DNA from: Melieria omissa
Lineage: Eukaryota > Arthropoda > Insecta > Diptera > Ulidiidae
Direction of reading: 5' to 3'
Assembly: GCA_963971225.1 (NCBI GenBank)
Contig: OZ020267.1
Location: 83,875,648 to 83,939,647 of the forward strand
DNA: 64,000 bases
Below are positions 1-9,454 of the stretch, one piece after another. The position numbers and the translations under genes were made by a program. The stretch's first letter is position 1, and every line of letters begins with the position of its first letter. Under the pieces are notes generated by a model. The model was not told the DNA's origin and ran no database searches. It saw only the letters and a list, made by a program, of their open reading frames with translations.

Positions 1-75
1 CCTTTCACCAATTTGGTAAATAAAAAAAATATCCCACCGGCAGCATGATCGAAATTATGGCTGTTAAATCTCGAC

Positions 76-85
76 CCGTTAACGG
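76..85. promoter_or_regulatory. Perfect 10-bp palindrome CCGTTAACGG (first copy)
   Basis: The palindrome contains two back-to-back AACGG half sites, which resemble the core YAACGG bound by Myb-family proteins. It recurs once in each unit I examined and appears unchanged there, while flanking bases vary (for example GTCGAG to GACGAG near 60840). Function is unknown; the Myb reading is an inference. Confidence 0.3.
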
Positions 86-106
86 ATTTTAATATTATTA
101 TGCCTT

Positions 107-280
107 ATTATTTAGCTACACTCGTATGCTTTCTATAATGGTATCAATCATCCTTCTATACCCCAAGGTTCGAAAGCAAATCGATTTGGAACGGTGACTT
201 TGAAAAAATTGCTACTTGGGTGCAACCACTAAAATGCTTGTCAACACCAAATGCATAAGTGCATATTAATAATTGACCCC
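107..280 (+). repeat. Sub-repeat S1 of the unit
   Basis: The opening motif TATTTAGCTACACTCGTATG is followed by CTTTCTATAATGG, nearly the same as CTTTCTATATTGG in S2. Then come AAATCGATTTGG and a GGTGACTTTGAAAA stretch comparable with AGTGACATTAAA in S3. It ends with ACTAAAATGCTTGT, comparable with ACTAAAGTGCTTAT in S2 and GATAAAATGCTTGT in S3. It ends in ATTGACCCC at the start of S2. Confidence 0.75.
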
Positions 281-463
281 TTAAAATTTAGCCAGAGTCT
301 TATGCTTTCTATATTGGTCCCTAACTTTTCATTATCCTTCAGGAATAATGAGCATATCGATGCGCAAGGATAACATTGAAAAACTGCCTATTACAAAATA
401 CACACTCACCACTAAAGTGCTTATAGATTCCAAACGGTATGGGTTACGTTAATAAAAAACCCC
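281..463 (+). repeat. Sub-repeat S2 of the unit
   Basis: It begins TTAAAATTTAGCCAGAGTC, then CTTTCTATATTGG, ATATCGATGCGCAAGG, AACTGCCTATTACAAAAT and CACTAAAGTGCTTATAGATT. These blocks are in the same order as in S1 and S3. The distance between the TAGC motifs of S1 and S2 is about 176 bp, and between S2 and S3 about 183 bp. The segment ends with ACCCC, as S1 does. Confidence 0.8.
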
Positions 464-637
464 TTAAAATGTAGCTAGAGATTGCAGCTTTATCAAATTA
501 AATCAATAATTTGATTACTATTAGGCAATCATGAACAGATCGATGCGCAAGAGTGACATTAAATGGCTGCCTACTGCAAAATCGATAAAATGCTTGTAAA
601 ATATGATGATTCTAGGTTTATAGAAAAAATAATAACC
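464..637 (+). repeat. Sub-repeat S3 of the unit
   Basis: It begins TTAAAATGTAGCTAGAGATTG. Then come GATCGATGCGCAAGAGTGAC, GGCTGCCTACTGCAAAAT and GATAAAATGCTTGTAAAAT. The GATCGATGCGCAAG and CTGCCTA blocks are the clearest evidence of common origin with S2. It carries two ATCGAT cores, one in the shared block and one in AAATCGATAAAATG. Confidence 0.8.
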
Positions 638-757
638 TTAAAACCTAGCTGGAGTTTTGAGCTTTCATAAATGGGGTCAATCTTCTCGCTATCTCAAATA
701 ATGCAGGAGAATTTCGTTGTGGAAAAGTGATATCGACCACATGATACATCTATATCA
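638..757 (+). repeat. Sub-repeat S4 of the unit (truncated or diverged 3' part)
   Basis: It begins TTAAAACCTAGCTGGAGTTT, then GAGCTTTCATAAATGGGGTC, CAAATAATGCAGGAGAATTTC and AAAGTGATATCGACC. The opening motif and the ATCGA position fit the S1-S3 plan. Recognisable similarity stops near 757, where the unique domain of the unit begins. The CCAT/ATGG segment in this sub-repeat is where the orientation switch at 8428-8433 joins array B. Confidence 0.65.
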
Positions 758-830
758 GGGGTGCCCAAAGTCTTCTTATGGAAAAGCAAAAACCAATACA
801 TTTAAACTTGCCCAAAAAAATGCAAACAAA

Positions 831-995
831 TTATTTAATTAATTGAATTAGTTGAAAGCACATTGTGCATTTCGCTTGACCCTTAAAATTATAAGTGAAA
901 AAAATATAATGTTCCCATTTGTCATTGCCGAAAGGCCAACCAATCGCCAAAACAAAAACTACAACAACAAAAGCATCTAATTTTTTTTCATACAT
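831..995 (-). other. 54-codon open frame, minus-strand copy in the first unit
   Basis: This is the mirror of the frame described at 9290-9454, starting at CAT (993-995) and ending at TTA (831-833). It is listed to mark the equivalent position in array A. It is probably non-coding. Confidence 0.1.
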
Positions 996-1068
996 AGAAT
1001 TTCTTGAGGAAACAAAACAAAAATCCGCGCAGCCCCCACACGTGTTGCTTCGTTGCTGTCACAACAAC

Positions 1069-1102
1069 GACTGATTGAAAGAATGCACCTCTGATCTATA
1101 TA
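1069..1102 (-). promoter_or_regulatory. Same TATA-Inr element on the minus strand of array A (first copy)
   Basis: Reverse-complement reading gives TATATAGA ending at 1095 and TCAGTC at 1074-1069, with the same 30-bp spacing. Every complete unit of array A carries the equivalent, so the putative start sites in array A fire leftward and those in array B fire rightward. Confidence 0.45.
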
Positions 1103-1159
1103 ACCAATCAAATGCTTGTGGAACCTAAGCACGCACAATCACTTTAATCAAAATGGCGT

Positions 1160-1287
1160 CAAAATTAAGCCAGAGTGACCACCTTTCACCAATTTGGTAA
1201 ATAAAAAAAATATCCCACCGGCAGCATGATCGAAATTATGGCTGTTAAATCTCGACCCGTTAACGGATTTTAATATTATTATGCCTT
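1160..1287 (+). repeat. Sub-repeat S0 (most diverged) spanning the unit border
   Basis: It opens with AAAATTAAGCCAGAGTGAC, which closely matches the opening of sub-repeat S2 (AAAATTTAGCCAGAGTC). Further in, GCATGATCGA is a weak counterpart of the GATCGATGCG core in S3. It is shorter than the others, with about 126 bp to the next opening motif. The match after the first 20 bases is weak, so this member is less certain than S1-S4. Confidence 0.5.
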
Positions 1288-3543
1288 ATTATTTAGCTAC
1301 ACTCGTATGCTTTCTATAATGGTATCAATCATCCTTCTATACCCCAAGGTTCGAAAGCAAATCGATTTGGAACGGTGACTTTGAAAAAATTGCTACTTGG
1401 GTGCAACCACTAAAATGCTTGTCAACACCAAATGCATAAGTGCATATTAATAATTGACCCCTTAAAATTTAGCCAGAGTCTTATGCTTTCTATATTGGTC
1501 CCTAACTTTTCATTATCCTTCAGGAATAATGAGCATATCGATGCGCAAGGATAACATTGAAAAACTGCCTATTACAAAATACACACTCACCACTAAAGTG
1601 CTTATAGATTCCAAACGGTATGGGTTACGTTAATAAAAAACCCCTTAAAATGTAGCTAGAGATTGCAGCTTTATCAAATTAAATCAATAATTTGATTACT
1701 ATTAGGCAATCATGAACAGATCGATGCGCAAGAGTGACATTAAATGGCTGCCTACTGCAAAATCGATAAAATGCTTGTAAAATATGATGATTCTAGGTTT
1801 ATAGAAAAAATAATAACCTTAAAACCTAGCTGGAGTTTTGAGCTTTCATAAATGGGGTCAATCTTCTCGCTATCTCAAATAATGCAGGAGAATTTCGTTG
1901 TGGAAAAGTGATATCGACCACATGATACATCTATATCAGGGGTGCCCAAAGTCTTCTTATGGAAAAGCAAAAACCAATACATTTAAAGTTGCCCAAAAAA
2001 ATGCAAACAAATTATTTAATTAATTGAATTAGTTGAAAGCACATTGTGCATTTCGCTTGACCCTTAAAATTATAAGTGAAAAAAATATAATGTTCCCATT
2101 TGTCATTGCCGAAAGGCCAACCAATCGCCAAAACAAAAACTACAACAACAAAAGCATCTAATTTTTTTTCATACATAGAATTTCTTGAGGAAACAAAACA
2201 AAAATCCGCGCAGCCCCCACACGTGTTGCTTCGTTGCTGTCACAACAACGACTGATTGAAAGAATGCACCTCTGATCTATATAACCAATCAAATGCTTGT
2301 GGAACCTAAGTACGCACAATCACTTTAATCAAAATGGCGTCAAAATTAAGCCAGAGTGACCACCTTTCAATAATTTGGTAAATAAAAAAATATCCCACCG
2401 GCAGCATGATCGAAATTATGGCTGTTAAATCTCGACCCGTTAACGGATTTTAATAATATTATGCCTTATTATTTAGCTAGACTCGTATGCTTTCTATAAT
2501 GGTATCAATCATCCTTCTATACCCCAAGGTTCGAAAGCAAATCGATTTGGAACGGTGACTTTGAAAAAATTGCTACTTGGGTGCAACCACTAAAATGCTT
2601 GTCAACACCAAATGCATAAGTGCATATTAATAATTGACCCCTTAAAATTTAGCCAGAGTCTTATGCTTTCTATATTGGTCCCTAACTTTTCATTATCCTT
2701 CAGGAATAATGAGCATATCGATGCGCAAGGATAACATTGAAAAACTGCCTATTACAAAATACACACTCACCACTAAAGCGCTTATAGATTCCAAACGGTA
2801 CAGGTTACGTTAATAAAAAACCCCTTAAAATGTAGCTAGAGATCCCAGCTTTATCAAATTAAATCAATAATTTGATTACTATTCGGCAATCATGAACAGA
2901 TCGATGCGCAAGAGTGACATTAAATGGCTGCCTACTGCAAAATCGATAAAATGCTTGTAAAATATGATGATTCTAGGTTTATAGAAAAACTAATAACCTT
3001 AAAACCTAGCTGGAGTTTTGAGCTCTCATAAATGGGGTCAATCTTCTCGCTATCTCAGATAATGCAGGAGAACTTCGTTGTGGAAAAGTGATATCGACCA
3101 CATGATACATCTATATCAGGGGTGCCCAAAATCTTCTTATGGAAAAGCAAAAACCAATACATGTAAAGTTGACCAAAAAAATGCAAACAAATTATTTAGT
3201 TAATTGAATTAGTTGAAAGCACATTGTGCATTTCGCTTGACCCTTAAAATTATAAATGAAAAAAATATAATGTTCCCATTTGTCATTGCCGAAAGGCCAA
3301 CCAATCGCCAAAACAAAAACTACAACAACAAAAGCATCTAATTTTTTTTCATACATAGAATTTCTTGAGGAAACAAAAAAAAAAATCAGCGCAGCCCCCA
3401 CACGTGTTGCTTCGTTGCTGTCACAACAACGACTGATTGAAAGAATGCACCTCTGATCTATATAACCAATCAAATGCTTGTGGAACCTAAGTACGCACAA
3501 TCACTTTAATCAAAATGGCGTCAAAATTAAGCCAGAGTGACCA

Positions 3544-4709
3544 CCTTTCAATAATTTGGTAAATAAAAAACATATACCAACGGCAGCATGATCGAAATTA
3601 TGGCTGTTAAATCTCGACCCGTTAACGGATTTTAATATTATTATGCCTTATTATTTAGCTACACTCGTATGCTTTCTATAATGGTATCAATCATCCTTCT
3701 ATACCCCAAGATTCGAAAGCAAATCGATTTGGAACGGTGACTTTGAAAAAATTGCTACTTGGGTGCAACCACTAAAATGCTTGTCAACACCAAATGCATA
3801 AGTGCATATTAATAATTGACCCCTTAAAATTTAGCCAGAGTCTTATGCTTTCTATATTGGTCCCTAACTTTTCATTATCCTTCAGGAATAATGAGCATAT
3901 CGATGCGCAAGGATAACATTGAAAAACTGCCTATTACAAAATACACACTCACCACTAAAGTGCTTATAGATTCCAAACGGTATGGGTTACGTTAATAAAA
4001 AACCCCTTAAAATGTAGCTAGAGATTGCAGCTTTATCAAATTAAATCAATAATTTGATTACTATTAGGCAATCATGAACAGATCGATGCGCAAGAGTGAC
4101 ATTAAATGGCTGCCTACTGCAAAATCGATAAAATGCTTGTAAAATATGATGATTCTAGGTTTATAGAAAAAATAATAACCTTAAAACCTAGCTGGAGTTT
4201 TGAGCTTTCATAAATGGGGTCAATCTTCTCGCTATCTCAGATAATGCAGGAGAATTTCGTTGTGGAAAAGTGATATCGACCACATGATACATCTATATCA
4301 GGGGTGCCCAAAATCTTCTTATGGAAAAGCAAAATCCAATACATGTAAAGTTGCCCAAAAAAAATGCAAACAAATTATTTAATTAATTAGTTGAAAGCAC
4401 ATTGTGCATTTCGCTTGACCCTTAAAATTATAATTGAAAAAAATATAATGTTCCCATTTGTCATTGCCGAAAGGCCAACCAATCGCCAACACAAAAAAGC
4501 ATACACACAAAAACTACAACAACAAAAGCATCTAATTTGTTTTCATACATACAATCTCTTGAGGCAACAAAACAAAAATCCGCGCAGCCCCCACACGTGT
4601 TGCTTCGTTGCTGTCACAACAACGACTGATTGAAACAATGCACCTCTGATCTATATAACCAATCAAACACTTTAATCAAAATGGCGTCAAAATTAAGCCA
4701 GAGTGACCA
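3544..4709 (-). repeat. Short-class unit in array A (1,166 bp)
   Basis: Relative to standard units it lacks 27 bp just upstream of the GATTGG/TATA element, and about 5 bp in the TTAATTGAATTAG stretch. It gains 16 bp in the T/GT-rich tract near 4491-4506. The net change is about -15 bp. The shifted tract leaves an 80-codon plus-strand frame (4391-4633) open, which is a by-product. Its 5' end also carries private variants (TATACCAACGG at about 3575) that reappear in mirror orientation at about 16120 and 18480. Confidence 0.85.
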
Positions 4710-7070
4710 CCTTTCACCAATTTGGTAAATAAAAAAAATATCCCACCGGCAGCATGATCGAAATTATGGCTGTTAAATCTCGACCCGTTAACGGATTTTA
4801 ATAATATTATGCCTTATTATTTAGCTAGACTCGTATGCTTTCTATAATGGTATCAATCATCCTTCTATACCCCAAGGTTCGAAAGCAAATCGATTTGGAA
4901 CGGTGACTTTGAAAAAATTGCTACTTGGGTGCAACCACTAAAATGCTTGTCAACACCAAATGCATAAGTGCATATTAATAATTGACCCCTTAGAATTTAG
5001 CCAGAGTCTTATGCTTTCTATATTGGTCCCTAACTTTTCATTATCCTTTAGGAATAATGAGCATATCGATGCGCAAGGATAACATTGAAAAACTGCCTAT
5101 TACAAAATACACACTCACCACTAAAGTGCTTATAGATTCCAAACGGTATGGGTTACATTAATAAAAAACCCCTTAAAATGTAGCTAGAGATTGCAGCTTT
5201 ATCAAATTAAATCAATAATTTGATTACTATTAGGCAATCATGAACAGATCGATGCGCAAGAGTGACATTAAATGGCTGCCTACTGCAAAATCGATAAAAT
5301 GCTTGTAAAATATGATGATTCTAGGTTTATAGAAAAAATATCAACCTTAAAACCTAGCTGGAGTTTTGAGCTTTCATAAATGGGGTCAATCTTCTCGCTA
5401 TCTCAAATAATGCAGCAGAATTTCGTTGTGGAAAAGTGATATCGACCACATGATACATCTATATTAGGGGTGCCCAAAATATTCTTATGGAAAAGCAAAA
5501 ACCAATACATGTAAAGTTGCCCAAAAATATGCAAACAAATTATTTAATTAATTGAATTAGTTGAAAGCACATTGTGCATTTCGCTTGACCCTTAAAATTA
5601 TAAGTGAAAAAAATATAATGTTCCCATTTGTCATTGCCGAAAGGCCAACCAATCGCCAAAACAAAAACTACAACAACAAAAGCATCTAATTTTTTTTCAT
5701 ACATAGAATTTCTTGAGGAAACAAAACAAAAATCCGCGCAGCCCCCACACGTGTTGCTTCGTTGCTGTCACAAGAACGACTGATTGAAAGAATGCACCTC
5801 TGATCTATATAACCAATCAAATGCTTGTGGAACCTAAGTACGCACAATCACTTTAATCAAAATGGCGTCAAAATTAAGCCAGAGTGACCACCTTTCAATA
5901 ATTTGGTAAATAAAAAAATATCCCACCGGCAGCATGATCGAAATTATGGCTGTTAAATCTCGACCCGTTAACGGATTTTAATAATATTATGCCTTATTAT
6001 TTAGCTAGACTCGTATGCTTTCTATAATGGTATCAATCATCCTTCTATACCCCAAGGTTCGAAAGCAAATCGATTTGGAACGGTGACTTTGAAAAAATTG
6101 CTACTTGGGTGCAACCACTAAAATGCTTGTCAACACCAAATGCATAAGTGAATATTAATAATTGACCCCTTAAAATTTAGCCAGAGTCTTATGCTTTCTA
6201 TATTGGTCCCTAACTTTTCATTATCCTTCAGGAATAATGAGCATATCGATGCGCAAGGATAACATTGAAAAACTGCCTATTACAAAATACACACTCACCA
6301 CTAAAGTGCTTATAGATTCCAAACGGTATGGGTTACGTTAATAAAAAACCCCTTAAAATGTAGCTAGAGATTGCAGCTTTATCAAATTAAATCAATAATT
6401 TGATTACTATTAGGCAATCATGAACAGATCGATGCGCAAGAGTGACATTAAATGGCTGCCTACTGCAAAATCGATAAAATGCTTGTAAAATATGATGATT
6501 CTAGGTTTATAGAAAAAATAATAACCTTAAAACCTAGCTGGAGTTTTCAGCTTTCATAAATGGGGTCAATCTTCTCGCTATCTCAAATAATGCAGGAGAA
6601 TTTCGTTGTGGAAAAGTGATATCGACCACATGATACATCTATATCAGGGGTGCCCAAAGTCTTCTTATGGAAAAGCAAAAACCAATACATTTAAAGTTGC
6701 CCAAAAAAATGCAAACAAATTATTTAATTAATTGAATTAGTTGAAAGCACATTGTGCATTTCGCTTGACCCTTAAAATTATAAGTGAAAAAAATATAATG
6801 TTCCCATTTGTCATTGCCGAAAGGCCAACCAATCGCCAAAACAAAAACTACAACAACAAAAGCATCTAATTTTTTTTCATACATAGAATTTCTTGAGGAA
6901 ACAAAACAAAAATCCGCGCAGCCCCCACACGTGTTGCTTCGTTGCTGTCACAACAACGACTGATTGAAAGAATGCACCTCTGATCTATATAACCAATCAA
7001 ATGCTTGTGGAACCTAAGTACGCACAATCACTTTAATCAAAATGGCGTCAAAATTATGCCAGAGTGACCA

Positions 7071-8268
7071 CCTTTCAATAATTTGGTAAATAAAAAAATA
7101 TCCCACCGGCAGCATGATCGAAATTATGGCTGTTAAATCTCGACCCGTTAACGGATTTTAATAATATTATGCCTTATTATTTAGCTAGACTCGTATGCTT
7201 TCTATAATGGTATCAATCATCCTTCTATACCCCAAGGTTCGAAAGCAAATCGATTTGGAACGGTGACTTTGAAAAAATTGCTACTTGGGTGCAACCACTA
7301 AAATGCTTGTCAACACCAAATGCATAAGTGCATATTAATAATTGACCCCTTAAAATTTAGCCAGAGTCTTATGCTTTCTATATTGGTCCCTAACTTTTCA
7401 TTATCCTTCAGGAATAATGAGCATATCGATGCGCAAGGATAACATTGAAAAACTGCCTATTACAAAATACACACTCACCACTAAAGTGCTTATAGATTCC
7501 AAACGGTATGGGTTACGTTAATAAAAAACCCCTTAAAATGTAGCTAGAGATTGCAGCTTTATCAAATTAAATCAATAATTTGATTACTATTAGGCAATCA
7601 TGAACAGATCGATGCGCAAGAGTGACATTAAATGGCTGCCTACTGCAAAATCGATAAAATGCTTGTAAAATATGATGATTCTAGGTTTATAGAAAAAATA
7701 ATAACCTTAAAACCTAGCTGGAGTTTTGAGCTTTCATAAATGGGGTCAATCTTCTCGCTATCTCAAATAATGCAGCAGAATTTCGTTGTGGAAAAGTGAT
7801 ATCGACCACATGATACATCTATATCAGGGGTGCCCAAAGTCTTCTTATGGAAAAGCAAAAACCAATACATTTAAAGTTGCCCAAAAAAATGCAAACAAAT
7901 TAAATAATAATAAATAATTAAATAATTAATTGAATTAGTTGAAAGCACATTGTGCATTTCGCTTGACCCTTAAAATTATAAGTGAAAAAAATATAATGTT
8001 CCCATTTGTCATTGCCGAAAGGCCAACCAATCGCCAAAACAAAAACTACAACAACAAAAGCATCTAATTTTTTTTCATACATAGAATTTCTTGAGGAAAC
8101 AAAACAAAAATTCGCGCAGCCCCCACACGTGTTGCTTCGTTGCTGTCACAACAACGACTGATTGAAAGAATGCACCTCTGATCTATATAACCAATCAAAT
8201 GCTTGTGGAACCTAAGTACGCACAATCACTTTAATCAAAATGGCGTCAAAATTAAGCCAGAGTGACCA
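7071..8268 (-). repeat. Long-class unit in array A (1,198 bp) with an 18-bp AT insertion
   Basis: The extra bases lie at about 7901-7925 and consist only of A and T (TAAATAATAATAAATAATTA type), expanding the TTATTTAATTAATTG stretch of standard units. The same expansion in reverse complement occurs in units 53868-55065 and 55066-56263 and nowhere else in the window. Confidence 0.85.
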
Positions 8269-8427
8269 CCTTTCACCAATTTGGTAAATAAAAAAAATAT
8301 CCCACCGGCAGCATGATCGAAATTATGGCTGTTAAATCTCGACCCGTTAACGGATTTTAATATTATTATGCCTTATTATTTAGCTACACTCGTATGCTTT
8401 CTATAATGGTATCAATCATCCTTCTAT
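7747..8427. other. Unpaired spacer (loop) of the inverted arrays
   Basis: Between the two mirror arms lie 681 bp of ordinary array A sequence (end of unit 7 and start of unit 8) that have no inverted partner at the junction. The arms are flanked by TGGGGT at 7741-7746 and ACCCCA at 8428-8433. The long-class AT insertion of unit 7 falls inside this spacer, which explains why the first units of array B lack it. Confidence 0.9.
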
Positions 8428-8433
8428 ACCCCA
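8428..8433. other. Inversion junction with 6-bp microhomology (ACCCCA)
   Basis: To the left, CTTCTATACCCCA belongs to sub-repeat S1 in array A orientation, where it should continue AAGGTTCG. To the right, TTTATGAAAGCTC belongs to sub-repeat S4 in array B orientation, where it should be preceded by ATTGACCCCA. The six bases ACCCCA are common to both sides. Paired coordinates across the junction sum to 16174. Confidence 0.93.
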
Positions 8434-9182
8434 TTTATGAAAGCTCAAAACTCCAGCTAGGTTTTAAGGTTATTATTTTTTCTATAAACCTAGAATCATC
8501 ATATTTTACAAGCATTTTATCGATTTTGCAGTAGGCAGCCATTTAATGTCACTCTTGCGCATCGATCTGTTCATGATTGCCTAATAGTAATCAAATTATT
8601 GATTTAATTTGATAAAGCTGCAATCTCTAGCTACATTTTAAGGGGTTTTTTATTAACGTAACCCATACCGTTTGGAATCTATAAGCACTTTAGTGGTGAG
8701 TGTGTATTTTGTAATAGGCAGTTTTTCAATGTTATCCTTGCGCATCGATATGCTCATTATTCCTGAAGGATAATGAAAAGTTAGGGACCAATATAGAAAG
8801 CATAAGACTCTGGCTAAATTTTAAGGGGTCAATTATTAATATGCACTTATGCATTTGGTGTTGACAAGCATTTTAGTGGTTGCACCCAAGTAGCAATTTT
8901 TTCAAAGTCACCGTTCCAAATCGATTTGCTTTCGAACCTTGGGGTATAGAAGGATGATTGATACCATTATAGAAAGCATACGAGTCTAGCTAAATAATAA
9001 GGCATAATATTATTAAAATCCGTTAACGGGTCGAGATTTAACAGCCATAATTTCGATCATGCTGCCGGTGGGATATTTTTTTATTTACCAAATTATTGAA
9101 AGGTGGTCACTCTGGCATAATTTTGACGCCATTTTGATTAAAGTGATTGTGCGTACTTAGGTTCCACAAGCATTTGATTGGT

Positions 9183-9245
9183 TATATAGATCAGAGGTGC
9201 ATTCTTTCAATCAGTCGTTGTTGTGACAGCAACGAAGCAACACGT
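9183..9245 (+). promoter_or_regulatory. Core-promoter-like element: TATA box, Inr and DPE-like site (representative plus-strand copy)
   Basis: TATATAGA starts at 9183 and TCAGTC spans 9211-9216, so the A of the initiator (9213) lies 30 bp downstream of the first T of the TATA box. This is the standard spacing for TATA-Inr promoters in flies, and TCAGTC fits the fly initiator consensus TCAGTY exactly. ACACGT at +28 to +33 fits the broad functional range reported for fly DPE sites, though not the strict RGWYV form. GATTGG (an inverted CCAAT) sits just upstream of the TATA box. In standard array B units the box lies 79 bp after the unit start, and in short-class units 52 bp after it. Whether it is used is unknown. 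Confidence 0.5.
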
Positions 9246-9289
9246 GTGGGGGCTGCGCGGATTTTTGTTTTGTTTCCTCAAGAAATTCT

Positions 9290-9454
9290 ATGTATGAAAA
9301 AAAATTAGATGCTTTTGTTGTTGTAGTTTTTGTTTTGGCGATTGGTTGGCCTTTCGGCAATGACAAATGGGAACATTATATTTTTTTCACTTATAATTTT
9401 AAGGGTCAAGCGAAATGCACAATGTGCTTTCAACTAATTCAATTAATTAAATAA
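9290..9454 (+). other. 54-codon open frame downstream of the promoter-like element (representative copy)
   Basis: The frame opens 77 nt after the putative start site with ATGTATGAAAAA. It encodes a short peptide with a hydrophobic run (residues about 9-18, AFVVVVFVLA) followed by a polar part with two cysteines in a C-x-x-C spacing (KCTMC). The stop codon overlaps ATTAAA, a common poly(A)-signal variant, followed by a T-rich and GT-rich stretch. The hydrophobic run comes from a GTTGTTGTAGTTTTTGTTTT tract, which is low-complexity DNA. Unit 24420-25600 has TGG changed to TGA in this frame, and the short-class units shift it out of frame by a 16-bp insertion. I do not recognise the peptide. Absence of a conserved frame across classes argues against a real gene. 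Confidence 0.12.

Larger units (their letters stand above)
758..1159 (-). other. Unique domain of the unit (promoter-like element, E-box, small open frame)
   Basis: This third of the unit has no visible match to S0-S4. On the minus strand it holds, in order, the TATA-like box (1095-1102), the initiator (1069-1074), the CACGTG E-box, a T-rich tract and a 54-codon frame (831-995). An AT-rich stretch of ATTAAA and TTAATTAA type follows. Length differences between unit classes concentrate here: the 27-bp deletion and 16-bp insertion of the short class, the 18-bp AT insertion of the long class, and the deletion in unit 58624-59731. Confidence 0.7.
1..8433 (-). repeat. Array A: tandem satellite, seven complete units of about 1.18 kb plus a truncated eighth
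   Basis: Seven head-to-tail copies of one AT-rich unit can be cut at the shared CCTTTCA motif: 1-1181, 1182-2362, 2363-3543, 3544-4709, 4710-5890, 5891-7070 and 7071-8268. A truncated eighth copy runs 8269-8433. Strand is given as minus because the promoter-like element of each unit (TATA then TCAGTC) reads on the minus strand here. Copies differ by scattered substitutions and small indels. Units 1 and 2 are close to identical, differing for example at 807 and 1129. Unit 4 is a short 1,166-bp class and unit 7 a long 1,198-bp class. No frame longer than about 100 codons is open and none looks like a gene, so the array is non-coding as far as I can tell. The left edge of the window is inside the array or at its border. 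Confidence 0.98.

Noticed and set aside
7895..7930. AT-rich tract as a replication origin or matrix attachment site
   Set aside because: It is a short simple AT expansion within the unit. Nothing specific supports either role.
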